DNA of 64,000 bases from Neonectria sp. B-13 (Eukaryota > Ascomycota > Sordariomycetes > Hypocreales > Nectriaceae), in NCBI GenBank assembly GCA_002682825.1, contig NOKP01000002.1, positions 5,252,309 to 5,316,308 of the forward strand, written 5' to 3'. Below are positions 1 through 10,622 of this stretch, piece after piece. How positions within the stretch are numbered: the stretch's first letter is position 1; every line of letters begins with the position of its first letter. The position numbers and the translations under genes are program-made. Under the pieces are notes generated by a model. That model did no database searches, was not told the origin of the DNA, and worked only from the letters and a program-made list of their open reading frames with translations.

Positions 1-201
1 TGGCAAGGAGTAAAGTAGGGAAGACTTACACATGCCACCGGCGACAAAGACGGAGCAGTACCATGTCCGGGTCTTGTACATGCGCCACGCGACAGCAGCT
101 GTGGCGATGAGGAATAGGATAAGAAATATGATGGCAGCGGCTCTGCTGGGGAGATAGTTCCAGAGGTAGTATCCTCCTCGGTACGGTTTGAGTTCGGCCA
201 T
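1..201 (-). CDS. RTA1-like seven-transmembrane protein, N-terminal exon only
   Basis: The first exon is 201..30, followed by a GTAAGT donor at 29..24, and the gene runs off the left edge. The 57 residues visible begin MAELKPYRGGYYLWNYLPS and then enter a hydrophobic helix (AAAIIFLILFLIATAAVAW). Next comes the RTWY segment typical of the loop after helix 1 in RTA1-like proteins (fungal lipid-translocating exporter family, related to yeast Rta1/Rsb1). Known members are plasma-membrane or ER proteins linked to resistance to 7-aminocholesterol and to sphingoid-base export. Here only the N-terminus supports the call. The start at 201 is the first ATG in frame and is followed at once by the family-like Tyr-rich leader. 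The gene is divergent from the Zn2Cys6 gene at 854. Confidence 0.7.
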   Translation of the reverse strand, partial: MAELKPYRGGYYLWNYLPSRAAAIIFLILFLIATAAVAWRMYKTRTWYCSVFVAGGMCKSSLLYSLP

Positions 202-853
202 GGTGGTTTAGGTTCGGGGTCGGGTTTCGCTTCGACGGGAGGTTGTGGGGCTGCGAGCGCGAGTTGTCCAAACTTTGGGGGAGGATGTTTGAAGCGCAGA
301 GTGAACTGAGGATGACTTGAGAATATTTGAATCATGATGGAAGTGTACTCTATATATTCTTCAGACACGGAGGTGGCTCCGTTGATCTGGCGATGGCCGA
401 TGCATCTCATGGTCCCACTGAAGCATGTTCCCCGTATCTGTGATCCCTGCCCCACGGACTCGTCGCATCCCGATTGGTTGCGGGACTGGGAGGATGAGTT
501 CCACCTCAGTCCGCGGGTCCAGAGGCTTGTGATAGGTTGAAAACAGAAAGGTGGAGACTGAAATACGATGCGAACGATGGTCTCAGTACTTGACTCAAGG
601 CGGCACAGTTCGCCTGTGTCCCTTTTGACTCCGCCATGCACCGGTGACGACGACGCCCTAGATGCTAATTTTGAACTTTTCCCCTGGAACTCGGGCCTCC
701 TTTCCCAGAACGTTTGATCGAGAAGAGACCGAACCAGCTGGTTCGCCGTCGAATTTAAGGTCCAACTAGAATACTAGAGTGCGCGGACACGCGGATTGCT
801 GCTTACCCTCGCCTCCCACTCTGGCCTTGCCTTGTCTGCCTCCACCACCCAAG
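202..853. promoter_or_regulatory. divergent intergenic region between the RTA1-like gene and a Zn2Cys6 regulator
   Basis: About 650 bases separate two divergently oriented starts. A short open frame at 334-540 lacks any recognisable motif and is treated as chance. I see no clear TATA element. The DNA just before the regulator start is pyrimidine-rich (CCTCGCCTCCC, CTGCCTCCACCACCC), as is common upstream of fungal start codons. Confidence 0.4.
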
Positions 854-2099
854 ATGATCGCTCGACGCACCCACCGCAAGTCTCGTCTCGGGTGCTCCGA
901 GTGCAAGAAACGTCACATTAAGGTACGTGTCCACTTGCGCCCAATCCATCCCTCTAGTTCCCTGCAGTCCTGGCCCTTGTCATTCCTGAAGAGTCTGGAG
1001 TCTGGAGTCTGGAGTATTCCTCCCCCTGACTTGCTGTCTTGCATAGTGCGACGAGTCCCGCCCGGTCTGTCTGAACTGTTCCAGGACCGATAGGCAATGC
1101 TCTTTTGTGCATCTGACCGCCAGCGTTCCTGTGCAGTCTCCAACGCCGTCCAGCCCTGCATCCCAGATTCGCTCCGAGGCAACGTCTGACTACACCGATG
1201 CCCCGGCCGCCAACATGGTCCAAATGGAGCTGCTGTTTCATTTCATCTCGTGCCACTCTATTGGCTTTACCGAGATCCTACCGAAAATTGATCTCATATC
1301 ATCTAGTAAATTGATGGAAGAGGCCCTCGGTTGTGACTATCTCATGAACGAAGTCTTGGCCTTTTCCGCCCGCCATCTTGCCACAACCCGACCAGAGAAG
1401 GGCCCCTTCTATCTTTATCATGCCAGCAACCTACAGACACATGCCCTATCGCTTTTCACAAGTGCACACGTCGAGCCAACGAAGGATAACTGCATGCACG
1501 TCATCTTCTTCAGCTGGTTGCTTGGCATTCACTTGTTGTGCGATGTGCCGACCGGGAGCCACGATGACATCCTAGAACGGTTCTTGCATTACTTCGAGCT
1601 GTTTCGAGGTATTCGAGTCGTTACAATGGGCGCCTGGAAGTTCCTGCTGGAGTCTGAATACCAAGAAATCTTCAAGGAGGGTGCAGCAGCCGCCAACAAC
1701 GTCGGCGCTGGTTCGCACACTTCGTCGCTCACGGCTTTGGTGCGCGACAGTCTCGGAATGGACGAAATCCAGAAGAAAGGATGCGAAGAGGCAATAGCGA
1801 GGCTCCAATGGGTGTTCGATATCCAGGAGCAGAAAGGTCTCGAGGACTCCATCCAGCACTGTGGCCAAATCGCATTCTCCTGGCCCTTGATCGTTACCCC
1901 AGAATTCCTGCAGTGCTTGCAGGCGAGACGGCCAGAAGCCCTGCTCGTGTTGGCTCACTTTGCTGTCATTTTGTCCTGGTGTAGGTCATCTTGGATTTTC
2001 GGTTCAGTTGGCAGCCAGCTCCTGGAGAGCATCATATCTGCCTTGGGGCCGGGATGGGAGAGATGGTTACAGTGGCCGAAAGAGGCGGTTCAGATGTGA
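854..2099 (+). CDS. Zn2Cys6 transcription factor, UPC2/sterol-uptake-control-like
   Basis: Exons 854..922 and 1047..2099 give 373 residues. The intron (GTACGT...GCATAG, 124 nt) splits the zinc cluster just before its third Cys. The joined domain has Cys at residues 14, 17, 24, 31, 34 and 41, the canonical CX2CX6CX6CX2CX6C binuclear cluster, preceded by a basic HRKSR leader. The rest, about 320 residues, lacks a classic middle homology region. It resembles the C-terminal half of the UPC2-like family, including the ending GPGWERWLQWPKEAV. Such proteins are nuclear DNA-binding regulators; yeast Upc2 senses sterol, but the ligand here is unknown. Only about 137 bases separate its stop from the 3' end of the convergent tannase gene. 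The start is the first ATG, directly before the basic leader. Confidence 0.85.
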
Positions 2100-2236
2100 T
2101 GGAATACGCTTTGGGTCTTCCTTAAATTACACACTAACTCAGATCATCTGACGGTCGGATGGAGTCAACTCCGCCAAGCTTCTGGAGTCAGACTCGCCCT
2201 CCTCTATCTCTTCTGCGACAGTCGAGCTACCTTCAC

Positions 2237-3928
2237 TCACAACCGACACGAAAAGCTGCTCGCCTTTGTGGGATCGCCGCGTTCAAATTGAGCCTTCTGC
2301 GGGAATGGACACAACGGCCGAGAAAACTGCTGGCCACTGGCATCACGGAAACTGACTGGCACGGTTTCCGGCTTGGTACCATTCTCGACCCATGCACGCA
2401 TCATATCAAAACTCGTCATCGGCGTCGCGTTGTTGCCACCAAAGCAATGCCCGAGTCCGGGGATCTCAAAGTGGCGGTAGAAGTCGTCAACATCCGGTAA
2501 TCGGGCTGCTACCGAGCGATAGTAGCGTTCGGTCCCTTTGGGCGGTATGATCTGGTCCTCCTGGACTGTTGTTAGCGAATAGCGGACATGATGGGTGGAT
2601 TCGCAGCGCCAGCGACATCCAGTTCACTTACCAGGCCATGAAATGTGAGCAGCTTGCCCCCAGCGTTTCGGAAAGCCGAAAGATCTGGGTCGTTGGTACC
2701 AAGCATGGAGTTGTACTCGGAGATAGCGACGTGGTAGATGCGGTCGAGGTCCTCGTGGGTGATTGTCTCTAGGTCAAAGGACTCATTCTTCTCAACAAAT
2801 AGTTGAATCCACTGCGTCGTTAGCGGCGAGGGCACACCAGAGCAAGTGCCATTATCACATTCTGTCAATGCGATTCCAGCTTTGTATTGTCCGCCCGTGA
2901 TATCAGCGCCGTATCCCAGGCCGTACCAGAGGAAACGCCCGTCTGAAGCACGAGGGCCTGACCAAGTAGCGTTCGTAATGATCGCTGCTCCTCTGGAAAG
3001 AGAAATTTCCTCTCCCTCGGAGCATTGAACTGTGTTTCCGACAACTGTAAAGGGATCGAAATGGCAAGCATCCGTGTCCGAGATGACTCCGTCGGCCACA
3101 CCGTCGAGAAGATCACAAGCTTCAGTCGCAGCTTGGGTCAGGTACGTGAACTCGCAGGGATGGGGGTAATGGCCGAGCTGGTTCATGAGGAATTGAGGCC
3201 AGTAGGCGCTGGCAATGACCTCAGCCCAGTTGATTGCCGGCGCCGATGCCACAATTCCGTCGTAGGCATTGGGATAGCGCTGGGCGAGCATGAGGCCCTG
3301 GCGACCGCCCTGGGAACATCCACTCCAGTATGAGTATTTAGCGGGTTGACCGTAGAAGGTTTTGATGAGTGACTTGGCAATAATCGCCTGCATTTCTCGT
3401 TAGCTTCGGTTAGTGCTGCACGCCTCTCTGGTGACTTGCCTCATCGTTGAGCGATACTGATGCTAGGTTCTGGAGGGCATAGAGATTGACATTTCCAGGG
3501 CTTAGCAGGGCCCAGTCAATGGGCTCGTCCGAATCCCCCAGCCCTGCGTCTGTGGTGACCGTGGCATAGCCTTCGCTGAGCGCGGCCGTCATCGCCATCT
3601 CCGACAATGGGAATCTGCCGGCAACCCATCCACCGCCGCCAACCGCCTGCAGACGCTCGTTCCAATTTCCAACAGGAAGCCAGGTCTCCACGTGGATGAG
3701 ATCGCCCTGGCCTGGGTGGGTGTAGCTGACGGTGACATTGCAGAACGAGGCATTGTCGACAGACAGAGTGGGGTGGTGGAAAGTGAAGGCGTGGGGGACG
3801 CTTCGAGTGTAGTTGGAGACGGTTTCGGCAGTGAGTGAGAGTATTTCGGCGCCAAAGAGGTCGAGGTTTGTAAATGTCGAAGGAGAGCAAGCCGCCGATG
3901 GGCCTGTGAGGGGGTATTGCAGGGCCAT
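2237..3928 (-). CDS. tannase/feruloyl esterase family hydrolase
   Basis: Exons 3928..3440, 3387..2632 and 2560..2237 join in phase to 522 residues. The fold is an alpha/beta hydrolase with the family's CS-D-HC signature: the nucleophile in CSQGG (Cys187-Ser188), the catalytic Asp417 in FHGLEDQIIPP, and His453-Cys454 in GLGHCFGG, where the two Cys normally form a disulfide linking Ser and His. Family members cleave gallate or hydroxycinnamate esters of plant polyphenols and cell wall. The start at 3928 has a good context (CAACCATGG); an in-frame ATG at 3952 would add eight residues. Neither gives an obvious signal peptide, which is unusual for a normally secreted enzyme, so an extra 5' exon is possible. 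Intron 1 (3439..3388) uses a GC donor (GCAAGT...GCAG) and is the only junction that gives NDE/AIIAKS. Intron 2 has a standard GTAAGT donor. Confidence 0.85.
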
Positions 3929-4893
3929 GGTTGATGATATTTTGTTTGTCACAGAACTAGAACTTCACTTTGCAGGCGACAAGATGGAAGGGGAGCTGGC
4001 TTTTATGGCCAGGAACATTTGGGATTGAGCCTTTGACTACGTCCCAGCTCCCGAGTGGAATTACACCGGAATTAATCACACTACGCTGTTCAAGGACCTT
4101 GTAAGTGGCGCCGCTGCCTTACTCTCTAAGTTACATGGTTTTTGGTGATGGGTTGACGGATGCGCGTACGGAAACTGGATTCATTGGGTGAAGAATAGTG
4201 GATTGTGGGACATAAATATCAGCGTTTCCGCGCACTTGGACCAAGCTCATTGGCTCACATCTGTGCACATTAGCGCCCGCGTCGGCTTCGCTGCTTCACT
4301 TTCGCAGCTACGCAGGCACCCGTCATAAGCTCCCTCAATTGACTATGTAAAGTGAGTGAGAGTGTGTGCATTGAGACTATTTACAACTAAACCAACGATG
4401 GCGGGTTATAGGCTGTCGATGTGAGGGCGCCTGGAGTCAAACCGGTTGTGCCGGGAAGCGACGAATGGACGTGATGGTATGTAACGGAGTGGCATGGAAA
4501 AAGAGTTCAGAATCTCGTGGAAACAAACATGGCTACCGAAACATGGTATCTTCTTAACAAACTATTTCCACCAGCTTTCAAATCAATGAATCTTCTTCAT
4601 CCACCTCAGACATTTTGCATCCGCGTCTTTATCCCTGAGAAAGTGCTAAATATTACGAACACATATAAATAACTGAACCGCATTGTAAGAGGCTATTAAA
4701 AGATAAAATCTTCATATGATAGATATGCTCAGATAAAATAATGATAAGTAGTACAGGTTAAAGCATTGCTAAAGGGCAAGCCACAAGTGTATACTATACA
4801 AGAATGGTAAGGTACATCATCCATACTGCGGAATCAGCCTAGAGATTGTTTCGCCAAGGGGACTTAGGCGTTAATTTCCCTTTGCTGGTCTTT
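3929..4893. other. intergenic, no gene seen
   Basis: This is the upstream region of the tannase gene and the 3' flank of the cupin gene. The part near 4540-4800 is AT-rich and contains the probable transcript end of the cupin gene. No repeat longer than a few units and no plausible coding frame was seen. Confidence 0.4.
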
Positions 4894-5716
4894 CTAAACC
4901 TTCCGCTTCTCAATCCCGCACTTTTTGAGACACTCATCGATCTTGACTGAAACACCCTGGGGAAGCATATCGCGAACAGCATCAATATCCTTCCCCGAAA
5001 TGCTCTGGCCAAAGGTATTGGCGATGACGTCGTTGCTGAGAAGAGATGCCTGGCTGGCAATGAGGCTGGCGCCGATGTCCTCGGATGCAAAACCCGCCAC
5101 GAGGACGGCTGGCTCACAGTCCGGGTTTATCTGGGTGTGGAACGATCCCTGGTAGAACACCGTCATCATGCCGGGACCGAGTTCGGTCCGGATGACACGA
5201 GGCTTGCCTTCACTGTCGACAACGCCGGACTCAGGGACCATCTCCGTGAGGATGCGGCCGGAAACAACGGCCTGGAGTTCAGCGGCTCGGGGGTGGAGGT
5301 GGACGGTGCTCATGGAGCAGGCTGTCGAGGTCAGCGGGGCTTGTAACAGATGGCAAAATCGTGGACTCTCTCTTACCGTCAAGCTTCACGACGCTCAGGC
5401 TTGCCCCAGTGCCTACAAGGGCGGGAAAGGTCTTAGAGTTAGCAACAGCAGCTCCTACGTCAGTCGAGTTGAAGTCGTAGACGAAATCTTTGTTGTCGGG
5501 AAGTAGCTTGAAACGGTCAATGACACTAAGTTGATATATTAGAGGTTATGATTAGAATCAAAGTTTGCTGAGCACTCACGTGTCTGCCAGTCGCAGTTGA
5601 GCTGTTAAGCTGAGCTCGGCGGAGGCACGCGGAGCGATATTATGAGGAGACCCCATGGCAAGGCATGGCAGGGCAATGATGCTGGCTGCAGCACTGAGAA
5701 TGGTGTTGGATAACAT
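4894..5716 (-). CDS. secreted germin-like cupin protein (spherulin-like)
   Basis: Exons 5716..5580, 5525..5377 and 5321..4894 join to 237 residues. The first 20 or so (MLSNTILSAAASIIALPC...) form a signal peptide, so the product is probably extracellular or wall-bound. A single cupin domain follows. Motif 1 is VHLHPRAAELQAVVSG (His103, His105, Glu110, Gly117) and motif 2 is the GSFHTQIN segment with the second metal-binding His. The last 60 residues form a helical tail with two Cys (ECLKKC). Fungal members of this group are metal-binding secreted proteins of unknown enzymology; oxalate oxidase activity cannot be inferred. All three exons keep frame, with donors GTGAGT and GTAAGA. It is transcribed in the same direction as the tannase gene. 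Confidence 0.85.
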
Positions 5717-8446
5717 ATTGGAGGCTGGATGTAGGGTGGTTTGCTTAGTTGGAAAGATGGTAGTGATGGTGAGGATGTTGGGATAATGCTGATGATCTGG
5801 ATTTCATTGATGGCGGTACCAACCATTAAGTATTCAGAATCTTCTTCTCTGCTCGGAATTCTGATTCCAAATATTCCAAATAAGTAGGCTATGATGCAGA
5901 CATTCCAAATCCAACGTACCCTTTCTCATGACATGGTTTTCTCGTCAGTGCAGAATGATTCGTTGGCTTCGTGTTGCACTGCCACTTGGCGTAAGCGCAG
6001 CTCGAGCCTTCTTACCCTGGTGGATCCGCTGGCGTATGCAGGCGTATTCTGGTTCTTGGCGTACCAGGCACACTAGCGTATAAGCGTATTCGCTTGTGTA
6101 AGTCCTGCATGTCAGACCCGCGATTGGGCAATCCTGCTGGTAAGCCTTGGAAAATTCCCTGAGCTCTTTGAATGAACGACGAATGAACGGTGGCTGTGCC
6201 TGATGTACGTTTACATCGCCTGTACACCATCGTCATCACCGGCGTTACTGACCGTAACTACTCCAGTTAGGACCAATACTACAGTCTTAATGTGAAGCGA
6301 GCCCACCGTGAAGGAGATGTAACTAAGTCGGTTAGCTTTCAGCAGCGCCGTTACCAGATTGTGACGGTCGGGTCTATCCTAAGGGTGTAGGGTAGGTCTA
6401 AGGTGTGTGGTTTGATGATCGAGTGGATCAGGACGTCATAGTAAGCAATGTAGGTCACGATGGTGATCCAGGTGAGCCAGAGGTTGGATTACGGTGGTGT
6501 TGTAGTGATCATTGGTGGTTTACAAGGGGATCACTGGTGTAATAGGAAAGAAAAAGTGGGCATGTCATGGTTCTGCCGGTTGTGAGCGCCTGGTCTCAAC
6601 CTGGGCCGTGACAATTTTAGTATATATTAAAGAACTTATTCTTTATAAAAGACTTAGTCTTATGCCCCTAGTAATACTTAATTAAGTTACCTAATGTATC
6701 TCTACTTAAGCACCCTATAAGCTCTTACAATTATCGATTTGAAGAGAGCTGAACATTGATGAAGATAGTGCGATAGGCTAAATATGTCGTCTTACTCTAG
6801 CACAACCTGTAAGAACGGAGCTCATCTAGAGGCAAGAGTGGCGCGAGGCCTACCTGCAGGATGATAATGCAACCCTCTTATCAGGAATAGACGATCGAGG
6901 CTACGTTTTCAATCAGTCGAATTCATGGAGCAAAATAGGACTTGCCCGATGACTGACGCTCGGCGGCGTGTACAACGCGGAATGTAGATACTGGTTGATT
7001 TAATTGCCCCGGCAGTCTAATTGTATTGCCGCGTCTTCACAGAATCCCCGTGGCCCCCGTAAAAGGATCGTCCTACCCCATCTTTTGACGATGCAGTGCT
7101 GATTCCTGCCCACCAATCATCTCTATATTCAACTTCGTTTCGATATTGCAAACAATTCTGTCTCGCCTTGCCCCTAATAATGTACTGTCGTCATCAACTC
7201 CACAGCGGACACCATCAAGCTCAATGCCGAGAGAGTGGATAATCAGATGTGCCGATGCCATGTATGGCCGGGGTCACCGCAGCTGTGCCGATACAAGCTG
7301 TCAACTACCGAGCAAAGGAATTTGCAGCATGACCTCCGCCTTAAGACTTGGCCTACCATCCAGGCAGCACGTAGTAGGGGATGGGAAATAGAGCAGCTGG
7401 GCGACGCCTTACGGGAGCATTGCGAGGACTGGTACGGGAGTGCTCCTAACACCATTCTGGACAGCTCGCTACATCCTGGCATGCATCCTTGAATTGCGAT
7501 AGCGAGGAATGGCAGAGTCCATCTTGGATGGTCTTCTGGAAGATGTACTCCAAGCTTCTTGATCCACTTCTTCAATGTGTGGTCAACCAACAACCACGCA
7601 TGAAGGTTCCGGTCAGACATACGCATCTGGGTCAAGTAGAATCGACCTGATGGTAGCGGTGCCTCAAGGTAAAAGTGCGGATTGAGTACCTATTTGACTG
7701 GGGTGAGCAGACCGTACATGTTCAACATGAGAGAAGAACTGCCTATGCTGATAGGCACGAGGTTGATATATGAAAATAGATCAAGGGAAGGGAAGGGTAG
7801 GCGAGGGTATGAGGCATAAACTATCCTATGGCGGCGCCTCGTTTAGGATATCACTAGATGAACTAGTCGGCAACTGTACTCAAACCAATGTATGCCGGCT
7901 CGATAAGGATGATTGCGGTCTCCTCAAAGCCCAAACTGCTCGAAAGCAGGAATTACTGGTTGTAAAAAAGTCAGGACGCAGAGTGTTATCAATCGCATAT
8001 GTGAAAGCACATCCTCCGTGTTCTATTCGTGTTTGAACCTCAGAAACCCATCAGAAATATCACAGAAGCCAACCGAAGGCTCAAACTTTTGCTGAAAGGG
8101 TGATAGTCAAACATGATGGTTGAGATGAGGTGGCGAGGGCCACAATGCAGAGCGTTTGCTCTCCACCACTCGAGTGATTACAGCGCACGAATAGGTGCAT
8201 CTTGTCGTATGAGTGCTTTGTGGCGTTGGATACGCTGGTTATCGCCGCGAATGATATCGCTAGGACCTCGCAGCCGAGGCAGATTTCTCACAGGATAGGG
8301 TACCATTTTTGCACATTGGGGGCTATGAATATGCGGGCTGACTGGTGCTATTGTTAGGCTTCGGCCTTGATAATCCTCCCCACTCTCTTCAGGCTCTCCT
8401 GTCTTGTTCACTCTTCCGACCATTTTCACGATCAACAACAACCAAG
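5717..8446. other. 2.7-kb gene-poor region, partly AT-rich
   Basis: No gene can be supported here. The stretch 6610-6730 is strongly AT-rich with few CpG, as seen in decayed, RIP-affected fungal DNA, and it follows directly on a sequence ending GGGCCGTGACA at about 6602-6612 that resembles a transposon or LTR end. Open frames at 7235-7492 (+), 7243-7635 (-) and 7770-8036 (+) overlap each other, have no recognised motif and lack convincing start context. One could be a remnant, but I cannot choose among them. Confidence 0.35.
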
Positions 8447-10444
8447 ATGCAACAATCATTTGAGTATGACTCCGTGTCCTCCTGCTCAGAAATTGACGAG
8501 ACTTTTGATCGTCAAGACTTGACCGAAGAGCAACTGATTCCGGATGAAGCAAGCGACAACACTGGGAAAGACTCCCTCGACAAAAGGTCACCCAGTATTT
8601 CAACGACGGCGAAGGACGATTCAAGCGACCCACCTTCTCATGGGGAACCTGTCTTTCCAACTGCAATCTCACAGCTACTTCTGGATCTTCTCCTTACTTT
8701 GCCGGCCATTGCCTTTACCGTCTATGCAATCTTAGTGAGCAGCAATGACGGCAAACCCATCGACGCAGAACCAGTCTTGTTACTACGGACCGCTTCCGGT
8801 TATGGACCTAGTATCTTTCCAATCGTCTTCGCCGCCGTTGCCGCCAACTTACTGAGATCTATCGCGGCATGGAAATTGGAGCGAGGCATTTCCGTACTCA
8901 ATCTCGAGTTACTCCTGCGTAGCCGGACCGTCTTCAGCTCCATAGCTTCGCCTATCTCACTGCGAAAATTCAACGGCCTAACACCACTCATCATCGCACT
9001 CTGGGCACTCTCTCCTCTCGGTGGACAAGCAGCCTTGCGGGTAGTTGATGCGGGTCCTTCATCTCACGATTGGACGTTCTGGTATCTCAATATCCATAAC
9101 GACTTACCATACCTCGGATCTCAGGCCGTCCTTCCATCGGCAGAGCTTGGTCTAGCCGTGGCAGCGTTTTCAGCAGCGCTTGCCAGCCCGTTGCATACCA
9201 AAACAGCACAGCAAGACGTGTTTGGCCATGTCAAAATACCAATGATTGAGCCGTTTCTAGTTTCAAATACCACTGATGAGAACGGCTGGTATGAAGTAGG
9301 GAAAGTAGGCAACGCAACTGAGATTGTTTATTCGTCTCTGGCTGGACTTCCCACAACTCCCGACAGCGGCTTTGAATCGCAGTCCAATTACACCTTCCAG
9401 TTGCAAACGTCGTATATGAACACAAAATGCAACCTGTCAAAGAAAACTCAGATACAGCTTCCTGACTGGGAAGAATATGTTGAAAGTCGCTTCAATACGC
9501 GACACATCCGTAACTCAACATATAGCAACAACAGAACCCTGCTCATCGAAGATCCACCAAGGGAACTCATTTACAAAAACCCCCGAGAGTTGACATTCAC
9601 ATCATACACACCCGGCACGATAACAAACGCGACATGTCAGTTAAGGACAACATTCATTGAACTAGAGATAGCGTGCCATCGAGCAGCCTGTAGTGCCACG
9701 CACATAAGACCATGGAAACATCCCGACAGAGATACTGTGCTAACAGTCCTGGATGGACGAGACACGTCCAATTTGTCTACACTACAATCGCAAGCTCCTG
9801 CTTTTCTGAGTACCCTCGTTAATGCATCCCTTGCGTACTGGGATCCTAGTCCAATTGAGCTCTATTTTCTCAAACCCGACTCCCCATTCTACTACTCCTA
9901 TGAGAATCCGCCAATATGGAATGTGGGAGACGAGGTTTTCTCTCAGCGTTTTTCACAATTGCTCAATACGTTCTGGATTGTCAGTGTCGCTCCATTCGAT
10001 GCCCTCAACAATCTCACATTGCAGGAGAGACGAATGAGCAACATCGACTTATCGCAGCTGTCCCCAGACTATCTCAAAGGGAACGGCACGAGGACCACTG
10101 ACATTCTATTCTTGAAGGTTGATGGAGTCTGGCTCGGAATACTCGTCATCACCTCCCTGTCAATGCTTCTTGCGGCTTTGGCTGCGGCGATTCTCAATGC
10201 TTTACGACGCGGCCCGGATATTCTAGGTCATTTGACATATCTTATTAGAGATTCACCGTACTTGAACGGGGCCGAGACGCACACGTCAATGGAGGACGGC
10301 ATCGATTACACAAGAAGGTTAAAGAATGTCAGGATCTGCTTGGGCGATGTAAAGGCTGACCAGGAAAGGGGATATATCGCTATTGGAACAATGGATAAGG
10401 CGGTGCCATTAAAGAGGCAAAAGGGTGACAGGCTCTACGAATAG
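8447..10444 (+). CDS. large uncharacterised fungal multi-pass membrane protein with ectodomain
   Basis: This is an intronless frame of 665 residues from the ATG at 8447 (context CCAAGATGC). The frame is open further upstream, but the added part is not protein-like. Residues 1-70 are acidic and Ser-rich, so probably cytosolic. Hydrophobic helices lie near residues 74-96, 119-141 and 179-197; the last contains LWALSPLGGQAALRV, a motif of a common Sordariomycete family with no known function. About 390 residues with many NxS/T sites and scattered Cys follow, consistent with an extracytoplasmic domain. A final helix lies near residue 595 (VWLGILVITSLSMLLAALAAA), followed by a basic cytosolic tail. 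It converges on the HET gene, with 178 bases between stops. Function unknown. Confidence 0.8.
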   Translation: MQQSFEYDSVSSCSEIDETFDRQDLTEEQLIPDEASDNTGKDSLDKRSPSISTTAKDDSSDPPSHGEPVFPTAISQLLLDLLLTLPAIAFTVYAILVSSNDGKPIDAEPVLLLRTASGYGPSIFPIVFAAVAANLLRSIAAWKLERGISVLNLELLLRSRTVFSSIASPISLRKFNGLTPLIIALWALSPLGGQAALRVVDAGPSSHDWTFWYLNIHNDLPYLGSQAVLPSAELGLAVAAFSAALASPLHTKTAQQDVFGHVKIPMIEPFLVSNTTDENGWYEVGKVGNATEIVYSSLAGLPTTPDSGFESQSNYTFQLQTSYMNTKCNLSKKTQIQLPDWEEYVESRFNTRHIRNSTYSNNRTLLIEDPPRELIYKNPRELTFTSYTPGTITNATCQLRTTFIELEIACHRAACSATHIRPWKHPDRDTVLTVLDGRDTSNLSTLQSQAPAFLSTLVNASLAYWDPSPIELYFLKPDSPFYYSYENPPIWNVGDEVFSQRFSQLLNTFWIVSVAPFDALNNLTLQERRMSNIDLSQLSPDYLKGNGTRTTDILFLKVDGVWLGILVITSLSMLLAALAAAILNALRRGPDILGHLTYLIRDSPYLNGAETHTSMEDGIDYTRRLKNVRICLGDVKADQERGYIAIGTMDKAVPLKRQKGDRLYE

Positions 10445-10622
10445 CAGTATTTAAAAGAAGGTTAGGCTCGGGTACGCTATCTGTCGAAGAACGAATTTCT
10501 TGATAGTAACAGTTTTCTTTTGGCCCTAGCATAAGATCGAATCTCAATCACGAGCGATCGTGTTGCCTAGTGGCGATAGCATGATTAATTATCTAGTGCC
10601 TATAAATTGACAAGTAGTTGAC

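Noticed and set aside
7235..7635. Open frames on both strands with fairly normal composition
   Set aside because: They overlap each other, lack a domain or a good start, and neither extends by splicing; I could not decide which, if any, is real.
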